Source: Herbaspirillum sp. AP02 (lineage in GTDB: Bacteria > Pseudomonadota > Gammaproteobacteria > Burkholderiales > Burkholderiaceae_D). From it: a stretch of DNA of 64,000 bases. The number at the start of each line of letters is the position of its first letter. The first letter of the stretch is position 1. Below the pieces are notes generated by a model. The model was given only the letters and a program-made list of their open reading frames with translations, ran no database searches and was not told where the DNA came from. Below, piece by piece: positions 58,090 through 64,000 of the stretch. Position numbers and translations under genes: made by a program. The stretch is from NCBI RefSeq assembly GCF_015767275.1, contig NZ_JADWMY010000008.1, forward strand, positions 62,001-126,000, read 5' to 3'.

Positions 58090-59244
58090 TCAGGTGCGCT
58101 TGCCGATCTCGACGGTTTCGCGCGTCCAGGCTCGCGCCTGCTCGGTCAAGGTCAGTCCGAGACCTGGACGGGTAGGAACCAGCATCCGGCCCTCCTTCAG
58201 TTCCAGTCTTTCGTTGAAGAGGGGTTCCAGCCATTCGAAATGTTCCACCCAGGGCTCGGTCGGATAGGCCGCGGCCAGATGCACATGAAGTTCCATCGCA
58301 AAGTGCGGTGCCAACATCAGTCCGGCGTGGCTGGCCAGGCCGGCCACCTTGAGGAAGGGCGTAATGCCGCCAACGCGCGGGCCGTCCGGCATGAGGTAGT
58401 CTGCAGCGCGATGCCGGATCAGCTCGCCATGTTCGGCAGCGCTGGTGAGCATTTCTCCGGTGGCGATGGGTGTGTCGAACTGAGCTGCCAGTGCGGCGTG
58501 ACCCTCGTAGTCATAACAATCGAGCGGTTCTTCGATCCAGATCAGGTTGAATTTCTCGAAGATACGGCACATGCGCTGCGCCGTTGGACGATCCCATTGC
58601 TGGTTGGCATCCACCATCAACGGGAAATCCCCCAAGTGCTCGCGGACGGTTTCGACACGCTTGATATCGATCGCGCAGTCGGGCTGGCCGACCTTGAGCT
58701 TGATGCCGCCGATGCCCTTTTCGCGCGACGCCGTGGTATTGACCAGCAACTGCTCCAGGGGCGTATGCAGGAAGCCGCCGCTGGTGTTGTAGCAGCGCAC
58801 CGAGTCGCGATGCGAACCCAGCAGCTTTGCCAGCGAGAGGCCGGCGCGCTTGGCCTTCATGTCCCACAGCGCCACGTCAAAGGCACCGATGGCCTGTGTC
58901 GACAGACCGCTACGGCCCACTGAAGCGCCTGCCCAGCACAGCTTGTCCCAGATCTTGCCGATGTCATTCGGGTCTTCACCCAGGATGGTCGGTGCGATCT
59001 CCTTTGCATGCGCGAATTGGCCCGGCCCGCCGGCTCGTTTGGAGTAACTGAAGCCGAGGCCCTGGTGACCGTCCGCGGTTTCGATCTCGACGAACAACAT
59101 GGCGATTTCGGTCATCGGCTTCTGTCGTCCGGTCAGCACCTTGGCGTCGCTGATGGGATTGGCCAAGGGCAGGTAGGTTGACGAGATTCGGACCCACGAG
59201 ATCTTGTCGCCGGTGGCCGAAGCTTGATGTGCGCTGGTATTCAT
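58090..59244 (-). CDS. L-talarate/galactarate dehydratase-like enolase-superfamily enzyme
   Basis: A 384-residue member of the mandelate racemase branch. The catalytic Lys pair is in GGIKLKVGQPD. Metal ligands appear in MVDANQQWDRPTAQRM, WIEEPLD and PIATGEMLTSAAEHGE, and the acid/base His region is APHFAMELHVHLAAAYPTEP with WVEHFEWLEPLF after it. These blocks closely resemble L-talarate/galactarate dehydratase, which dehydrates these aldarates to 5-keto-4-deoxy-glucarate. ATG 59244 with GGAG upstream is preferred to one four codons earlier. It is co-directional with the transporter 44 bases upstream and belongs to the operator-controlled cluster. Confidence 0.85.
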   Translation of the reverse strand: MNTSAHQASATGDKISWVRISSTYLPLANPISDAKVLTGRQKPMTEIAMLFVEIETADGHQGLGFSYSKRAGGPGQFAHAKEIAPTILGEDPNDIGKIWDKLCWAGASVGRSGLSTQAIGAFDVALWDMKAKRAGLSLAKLLGSHRDSVRCYNTSGGFLHTPLEQLLVNTTASREKGIGGIKLKVGQPDCAIDIKRVETVREHLGDFPLMVDANQQWDRPTAQRMCRIFEKFNLIWIEEPLDCYDYEGHAALAAQFDTPIATGEMLTSAAEHGELIRHRAADYLMPDGPRVGGITPFLKVAGLASHAGLMLAPHFAMELHVHLAAAYPTEPWVEHFEWLEPLFNERLELKEGRMLVPTRPGLGLTLTEQARAWTRETVEIGKRT

Positions 59245-59288
59245 TTGCTGCTCCATACGGGAAGTGACTAAAAAAGGGGGGAGGGATA

Positions 59289-60647
59289 TCAGGCGCGTTG
59301 ATTCACGCCGTTCGCCGATGCCTGGGCGGATGGCGTGCCCTGGTCATCGGCATCCAGACGTTCCAGCTTGCCCACGATGAAGAGATACGAGCAGGCGCCG
59401 ATTGCCGCCACCACGCCAACGTAGGTCAGCGCTGCGTCGAACGATCCGGTGGTCTTGACGAAATAACCGATCGCGATGGGCGTCACGATGCTGGCGAGGT
59501 TGCCAAACAGGTTGAACATCCCGCCGGCGATTCCCATGGATTCCTTCGGCGACACATCGCCGACGATGCACCAGCCGAGGTTGCCGACACCTTTGGCAAA
59601 AAATGCCAGTGACATGACGGCGATCACGATCGGGACCGAAGAGACGTAGTTGGCCACGATGATCGAGCACGAGGCGAACAGGCCAATGATGATCGGTGTC
59701 TTGCGTGCTGCGGTCAGGCTATAGCCACGACGGATCATCCAGTCCGACCAGATACCGCCCACCATGCCCCCGATGAAGCCCGCCAAGGGCGGAATCGCCG
59801 CCACCAGCCCGACCTTCAGGATCGACATGCCTTTGGCTTCCATCAAGTAGGTCGGGAACCAGGTCAGGAAAAACCAGGTGATGGAGGTCAGGCAGAACTG
59901 GCCCAGATAGATACCGACCATCATGCGGTTGGCGGAGATCGACTTGATATTGGCCCAGGAGAACGGCGTCTTCACATCACCGATCGTTGGCATGCCGCCA
60001 CCTTGTTCGATGTACGCGATCTCGGCCTGGTTGGTGAGTTTGTGTTTCTTCGGTTCCTGGACCACGGCGAACCAGATGACGCCCAGACCGATACCAGCGG
60101 CACCGGTGACAAAGAAGATGTGATGCCAGCCCCAGGTGCTGAGGGTCCAGGTCATGATGGGTGTGAATGCCGCCAGGGCAAAGTACTGCGCGGACTGGAA
60201 CACCGCAGTTGCCAGTCCCCTCTCGTGCTTGGGAAACCACATCACCGTGAGCCGGTTGTTGGCCGGGAACGCAGGCGCCTCTGCGATCCCCATCAGGAAA
60301 CGTAGCGTGAACAGCACCAGGAAGGCTGACGAGAACAGGTCCACGTATCCCTGCAGGAAGGTGAATATGGACCAGATGATCAGGCTGAGGCCATACAGAA
60401 CGCGTGAGCCGATCCGGTCCAACAGGATGCCGCCCGGGATCTGCATGATCGTATAGGCCCAGCCGAACGCAGAGAAGGCGATCCCCATCGTAACGGCATC
60501 GAAGCCAAGATCCTTGCGCATCGCCGGGGCCGCGATCGACAGCGTGGCACGGTCGACGTAGTTGAACACCGTCACGATAAAAATCATGGCAAGGATGAGA
60601 TAACGGACCTTCGTCCGTTTGTCGGTGGATGGCACTCCAGATTGCAT
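59289..60647 (-). CDS. gudP: MFS sugar-acid transporter, GudP/ACS family
   Basis: A 452-residue major facilitator with 12 helices, of the anion:cation symporter family that includes GudP and GarP (glucarate/galactarate). It shows ILAMIFIVTVFNYVDRATLS, GWAYTIMQIPGGILLDRIGS, the motif FLMGIAEAPAFPANNRLTVM and WFPKHERGLATAVFQSAQYF. AAGGAG lies eight bases before the ATG. It is followed by the dehydratase; both face away from the LacI-type gene, and the operator at 60697-60712 lies about 50 bases upstream. The exact sugar acid (galactarate, talarate or glucarate) is inferred from the enzyme beside it. Confidence 0.88.
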   Translation of the reverse strand: MQSGVPSTDKRTKVRYLILAMIFIVTVFNYVDRATLSIAAPAMRKDLGFDAVTMGIAFSAFGWAYTIMQIPGGILLDRIGSRVLYGLSLIIWSIFTFLQGYVDLFSSAFLVLFTLRFLMGIAEAPAFPANNRLTVMWFPKHERGLATAVFQSAQYFALAAFTPIMTWTLSTWGWHHIFFVTGAAGIGLGVIWFAVVQEPKKHKLTNQAEIAYIEQGGGMPTIGDVKTPFSWANIKSISANRMMVGIYLGQFCLTSITWFFLTWFPTYLMEAKGMSILKVGLVAAIPPLAGFIGGMVGGIWSDWMIRRGYSLTAARKTPIIIGLFASCSIIVANYVSSVPIVIAVMSLAFFAKGVGNLGWCIVGDVSPKESMGIAGGMFNLFGNLASIVTPIAIGYFVKTTGSFDAALTYVGVVAAIGACSYLFIVGKLERLDADDQGTPSAQASANGVNQRA

Positions 60648-60696
60648 GTTGTCTCCTTTGAATAGTTTTTGAGGTTGGACCGGGATTACGTCATAA

Positions 60697-60712
60697 ATGA
60701 TTGCGCAATCAT
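60697..60712. promoter_or_regulatory. Operator 1: perfect palindrome upstream of gudP
   Basis: ATGATTGCGCAATCAT, a 16-bp perfect palindrome with the central CG usual for LacI-family sites. It is centred about 57 bases upstream of the transporter ATG. The right flank TTTTTAGGCGT recurs at operator 2 with one base fewer. Confidence 0.8.
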
Positions 60713-60957
60713 TTTTAGGCGTGAAAACGGTATTTGCATGAAAAGAAGCATTCTGAATGGGGCGTTATCATCTACCGCGGGGCAAAGCTGCCGACTCAGG
60801 TTGCCGCTGCCGGGGTGGGCAGAGCGGCGCATTGTAAAGTTTCCTTTACTCAGCCTGGGTTCCCTCGTGCCGCCGGGTTTGCTGCAGGGTAATTCCGGCA
60901 TGAAGCCGAATGGCACTTGGCGCCTCGTCGGAGATGAGGTGAAGAGAAAGCAATGTA

Positions 60958-60973
60958 ATGATTGCGCAATCAT
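60958..60973. promoter_or_regulatory. Operator 2: second perfect copy of the palindrome
   Basis: An identical 16-bp palindrome, 261 bases from operator 1 and 51 bases from operator 3 (close to whole numbers of helical turns at 10.5 bp per turn). The spacing would allow looping between sites. Between operators 1 and 2 I see no gene. Confidence 0.8.
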
Positions 60974-61008
60974 TTTAGGCGTCACGCTTCGCCGTGGTCA
61001 ACTCATTT

Positions 61009-61024
61009 TTGATTGCGCTATCAT
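61009..61024. promoter_or_regulatory. Operator 3: near-perfect copy before the LacI-type gene
   Basis: TTGATTGCGCTATCAT matches the palindrome at 14 of 16 positions. Its right half contains TATCAT (61019-61024), a plausible -10 box for the regulator gene, so binding here would repress the regulator itself. Confidence 0.7.
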
Positions 61025-61068
61025 AGGCAGCCGCGTCCACCGGCGCTGAGCCTACTTCCTCCTGCACG

Positions 61069-62133
61069 ATGAAACACACCGAGTCCCCATCACCGCCCTC
61101 CACTGAAGAACTGCCTGTGCAGGGCGGTTCGCTTTCCATGTTGTCAAACAACGTGACGCTCAAGGACGTCGCACGGGTGGCTGGCGTCTCTCCGATTACC
61201 GTCTCCCGCGCTATTCACAGGCCGGAACTGGTGAAGCCGCACACAGTTGAGGTGGTGCAGCGGGCCGTCAGAGTGACGGGCTACATCCCCAATCAGCTTG
61301 CGGGCGCCTTGACGGGGAGAAAGACCCGCCTGATCGCTGCCGTCGTGCCCCAGATTTCCAATTCGATATTCGTCGAGACCATCCAGGCCTTGTCCTCCCG
61401 TTTGTGGCGGGCGAACTACCAGCTGTTGCTGGGCCTCTCCGGCTACCACAACACCCGTGAAGAAGAACTGATGTCGGCCATTCTCAGCCGGCGTCCGGAT
61501 GGCATCGTCCTGACCGGGATCCGGCATGCTCCCGAGATCCGGCAGAAGCTCCTTTCTACCGGAACCCCGGTTGTCGAGATCTGGGATCAATCGCTCTCTC
61601 CCATCGACATGGTGGTTGGCTTCTCACATGAAAAAGTGGGTGAAGCGATGGCGACGCATCTGTTGGAACGTGGCTACCGGCATATTGCAATGCTGTGGTT
61701 GGATGATGATCGCTCGACCCGCAGACGCATTGCTTTCAACGAGAAATTGCAGAGCCATGGCATGACGGCGGTGGCGACCATCCTCAGCCCCTCGCCCGCG
61801 ACCTTGCAGCATGGACGGGAGGGGCTGGCCGAACTGCTGGCCCAGGGGCAGCAGTTCGACGCCATCGCTTGCGGCAGTGATCCGCTCGCACATGGTGTCC
61901 TTACCGAATCATTTGCGCGTGGCATGCGCGTCCCGGATCAACTCGGGGTCATCGGATTCGGTGATTTTGATTTTGCTGCGCACACCCATCCCGCCCTCAC
62001 CACCGTCAAGGTAGACCGCCAGGCTATCGGTGAGCTGGCGGCCGATGCCTTGCTTCAGAAAATTGCGGGGAAGGAACCCAAGCAGCGCATCATCGACGTC
62101 GGATTCGAGGTGGTGGTGCGAGGAACCACCTGA
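61069..62133 (+). CDS. LacI-family transcriptional regulator of the sugar-acid cluster
   Basis: A 354-residue LacI/GalR-type regulator. The helix-turn-helix VTLKDVARVAGVSPITVSRA and hinge helix IPNQLAGALTGRKT lie at about residues 29-85, after a 28-residue N-terminal extension. The periplasmic-binding-protein-like effector domain follows (LIAAVVPQISNSIFVETIQ, GFGDFDFAAHTHPALTTVKV). It resembles GntR-type gluconate repressors. It is divergent from gudP and the dehydratase, with three matching operators in the gap. The ATG has no Shine-Dalgarno (the preceding bases are CTTCCTCCTG); an internal ATG at 61138, just before the helix-turn-helix, also lacks one. Confidence 0.92.
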   Translation: MKHTESPSPPSTEELPVQGGSLSMLSNNVTLKDVARVAGVSPITVSRAIHRPELVKPHTVEVVQRAVRVTGYIPNQLAGALTGRKTRLIAAVVPQISNSIFVETIQALSSRLWRANYQLLLGLSGYHNTREEELMSAILSRRPDGIVLTGIRHAPEIRQKLLSTGTPVVEIWDQSLSPIDMVVGFSHEKVGEAMATHLLERGYRHIAMLWLDDDRSTRRRIAFNEKLQSHGMTAVATILSPSPATLQHGREGLAELLAQGQQFDAIACGSDPLAHGVLTESFARGMRVPDQLGVIGFGDFDFAAHTHPALTTVKVDRQAIGELAADALLQKIAGKEPKQRIIDVGFEVVVRGTT

Positions 62134-62216
62134 CACCAGCCTTGTAGGGGCTTGTGATGGCTGAAGGCCCGTTTAGGAAGATCGCTGGCTGCAATCCCTT
62201 GATTTGCCTTGCAGAT

Positions 62217-62244
62217 GAAAAAAGCCCCGGCGCGTGACCGGAGC
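62217..62244 (-). terminator. Intrinsic terminator of the small secreted protein gene
   Basis: On the - strand, GCTCCGG (62244-62238) pairs with CCGGGGC (62230-62224) with one G-U pair and is followed by at least six T. It lies about 70 bases past the stop of the gene at 62318-62641. The rest of 62134-62317 shows nothing else. Confidence 0.75.
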
Positions 62245-62317
62245 TTCTCCTGCGGTTTGATGCATTTTCACCCGAACACCCCGCAAGGTATCGCTGCTCT
62301 GCACTGACGATAGAGGA

Positions 62318-62641
62318 TCAGGCGCCGGGGGAAGTGCCCATCGGGCCATCCTTCAATTCGCGTGCATAGTTGTTGGGACGACCATTGGGGACTTCATAGC
62401 CCTTGGGGTCCACATACTGTCCGTTCTGACCACTTTCCTGCAGGCCAGCGGGGGAGCTGGTTTGTTGGCCCTGGTAGTTGTAGTACTGCGGCGAAGAAGA
62501 CGACGACGACGACGAGGCATCGTACTGCTGTTGTGGCCTGCCCTGCATGCCGCTGCCACCCTGGTCATAGGATTGGGCATAGGCACCGGTGGCGAAGGTA
62601 GCGGCGGCCAGCACGGCGGCGGTGAGGAAGGTCTTGGTCAT
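62318..62641 (-). CDS. Small secreted Ser/Gln/Gly-rich hypothetical protein
   Basis: A 107-residue protein with a clean Sec signal peptide (MTKTFLTAAVLAAATFATGA, cut expected after YA). The mature part is low-complexity: Gln/Gly/Tyr/Ser-rich with a run of eight serines, then QNGQYVDPKGYEVPNGRPNN and a short polar end. AAGGAG precedes the ATG and a terminator follows, so it is a real single-gene unit. I recognise no function; it is probably periplasmic or cell-surface and disordered. Confidence 0.75.
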   Translation of the reverse strand: MTKTFLTAAVLAAATFATGAYAQSYDQGGSGMQGRPQQQYDASSSSSSSSPQYYNYQGQQTSSPAGLQESGQNGQYVDPKGYEVPNGRPNNYARELKDGPMGTSPGA

Positions 62642-63269
62642 GGCTGTTCTCCTTTATCCTTGGTTGATCATTGCTTGCTGCCCGTGGGCAAGTGATGCGC
62701 CAGGCGATGCCAGGTTGCGCGGGCAGTCAGTCCGGAAGAATCGTTTTCCCGAGGCCGTTGGCGTTTGCGGAAAACTTGGCTTCATCATAGGAAGCCGCGG
62801 CCGCGCCAACAGTCGGAAAGCCCAGCATGTTGTTGTCAGACGTTTCCCGCGTGTCCGACAGTCGGGCCGGGGCATGATGCGCATGCTTGTTGCCGGGCGC
62901 AGCAGGCAGGAAATCTCGACGGTCAAAGCTCATCGAGCGCAATCCTCGCAGGGCAGCGGGGTTCGGTGCCATGCCGCCGCACCGGCATGGATCGGAGGCA
63001 GCCCGAATGATTGTCAGCGAAGAGGCTGACACGATGGAGTCGATTCGTTACAAAACGTATCCGTGCCCAGATCTGGTGCGGTGCAGGATCTGATCTGCAA
63101 CAAGACGACGGCAGTCGACCGCGAGGGCTGTCGCAAAATAATCGCCGCACACACTTCCGTGATGAAAATCATGTCGGCGCGCCCCGCAATCGGGTTATGC
63201 TGACCCGATCACACCAGCCAATGACGCCGCTACGGAGGACGTCATGATGATGCAAGGAAGGGGGACAAC
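62642..63269. other. Intergenic region without a convincing gene
   Basis: A 628-base gap. A perfect 7-bp inverted repeat (ATCGGGT at 63189-63195, ACCCGAT at 63203-63209) surrounds TATGCT, a -10-like sequence about 70 bases before the next gene, and may be a regulated promoter. A 68-codon frame on the - strand (62727-62933, behind GAGGA) is weak. No repeats, tRNA or mobile-element traces are seen. Confidence 0.5.
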
Positions 63270-64000
63270 ATGGATAATTTCCTGCCAGCGGTGCTACTGG
63301 CGACTGTGGCCATGACCGTGGCATCCGTGCCGTCGGCGGTCCAGTCCGCCGAATGTACGAAGGTCGTCATCTCGGCCGATTCGGATTACGCACCTTTGCA
63401 TTGGTACGACGGCAAGCGCCTGACCGGCGCAAGCATCGAGATCGCCACCCGCGCGCTCAGTGCGCTGAACATTCCTTATGAGGTCCGCTATGTCGGACCC
63501 TTCCATCGCGTACTGAGGGAAGCCGAGAGTGGCGAAGTCTCCATGGTCACCTCACTCAAGAACACACCCGAACGTCAGCAATACCTGGCCTATGCCTCGG
63601 TGCCCCTGTTCCGCAACCCGATCGCCGTGTTCGTGGCACGCGGCAACCGCTTCCCCTTCGCCGGCTGGAAAGACCTGATCGGCAAGCGCGGCGCCATCAC
63701 GCTAGGCAATCAGTTCGGTGGCGGCTTCGACGAGTTCATGCGCGACAACCTCATCATCGAGACCGCGCAAAAGGTTTACATGAATTTCAGCAAGCTCGAC
63801 TCGGGCCGCATCGACTACCTCATTACCGGCTACTACAGCGGCATGATCTACCTGAACCAGACCGGCCAGGCCGGGAACTTCATGCCGCTACGACCCTTCG
63901 TCAGCGAGACCGACAACTACATCGCCATGAGCAAGGCCAGCCCCTGCGTGAAATACCTGCCACGTATCAATGCGCAACTGGAGTCGATGCAAAAGCGCGG
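63270..64000 (+). CDS. Periplasmic substrate-binding protein, family 3 (SBP_bac_3), 3' end cut by the window
   Basis: The frame is open to the last base; 243 residues are visible. A signal peptide (FLPAVLLATVAMTVASVPSA) is followed by a family-3 solute-binding fold: KVVISADSDYAPLHWYDGKR, LTGASIEIATRAL, TSLKNTPERQQYLAYASVPL and DLIGKRGAITLGNQFGGGFD. This group includes amino acid-binding proteins of ABC transporters and stand-alone sensor-like proteins; the variant blocks fit the latter at least as well. AAGGAAGGGGG lies just before the ATG. Its partners, if any, lie beyond the window. Confidence 0.88.
   Translation, partial: MDNFLPAVLLATVAMTVASVPSAVQSAECTKVVISADSDYAPLHWYDGKRLTGASIEIATRALSALNIPYEVRYVGPFHRVLREAESGEVSMVTSLKNTPERQQYLAYASVPLFRNPIAVFVARGNRFPFAGWKDLIGKRGAITLGNQFGGGFDEFMRDNLIIETAQKVYMNFSKLDSGRIDYLITGYYSGMIYLNQTGQAGNFMPLRPFVSETDNYIAMSKASPCVKYLPRINAQLESMQKR

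Noticed and set aside
60669-61049. 126-codon + strand frame between gudP and the LacI-type gene
   Set aside because: It repeatedly encodes DCAII, which is just the operator palindrome translated. No ribosome-binding site or domain; it is regulatory DNA.
62727-62933. 68-codon - strand frame (SFDRRDFL...) behind a GAGGA
   Set aside because: The Shine-Dalgarno-like sequence is the only support; no domain, signal peptide or conserved neighbour, and codon use is unconvincing.

Overview
The window looks like ordinary chromosome from a GC-rich betaproteobacterium of the order Burkholderiales. The gene order (infB-rbfA-truB-typA; ribB with a degenerate RibA domain followed by ribH-nusB; hemF-nadD-rsfS-rlmH-maf-rng) and the protein sequences point most closely to Oxalobacteraceae, probably Herbaspirillum. 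That genus call is inference from remembered family resemblance, not a database search. I see no rRNA, tRNA, CRISPR array, insertion sequence, prophage or integration scar. One classical RNA gene is present, the 4.5S SRP RNA at about 14083-14178.

Layout. 1-5654 (+): translation and ribosome genes: infB (5' end outside the window), rbfA, truB, typA. 5655-6260: a gene-free stretch with two strong hairpin terminators and a candidate small RNA carrying a CU-rich loop. 6261-10893 (+): dusA, ribB(X), ribH, nusB and a class I aminotransferase. 10993-12324 (-): a membrane-anchored lytic transglycosylase behind a near-consensus sigma-70 promoter and a structured leader of about 295 nt. 12458-14326: ubiD and the 4.5S RNA. 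14326-24464: glk, a TPR-glycosyltransferase, an FAH-family hydrolase, the RhlE-type helicase, gluQ coupled to a LysR regulator, the divergent pirin and WrbA-like genes, and trhO. 24704-28162: dnaE.

28202-35730 is a lipopolysaccharide assembly locus: two O-antigen ligase/polymerase-like membrane proteins flank two GT9 heptosyltransferase-like enzymes, a GT8 glycosyltransferase and an MsbA-type lipid flippase. 35823-43998 (-) is a tight housekeeping block: rng, maf, rlmH, rsfS, nadD and hemF with mostly overlapping stop/start codons, then mscS, purD and yebC. The rsfS product carries an unusual 164-residue Lys/Thr/Ala tail. 44230-57989 is mixed: a HerA-like ATPase, three DMT permeases, a quinone oxidoreductase, an orphan Leu/Ile/Val-type binding protein, a DUF4136 lipoprotein, pepN, fbp and a membrane diguanylate cyclase.

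58090-62133 is a compact sugar-acid regulon: an L-talarate/galactarate dehydratase-like enolase-superfamily enzyme and a GudP-like MFS transporter (both -) diverge from a LacI-family regulator (+). The gap between them holds two perfect copies and one near-perfect copy of the palindrome ATGATTGCGCAATCAT, very likely the operators. The window closes with a small secreted protein, a poorly explained 628-base gap and a family-3 periplasmic binding protein cut by the window edge.

No wholly new multigene system is evident. The least explained signals are non-coding: the structured leader upstream of the lytic transglycosylase, the CU-loop RNA after typA, and a 28-bp perfect palindrome before the orphan binding protein. 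The RsfS tail is the main protein-level oddity.
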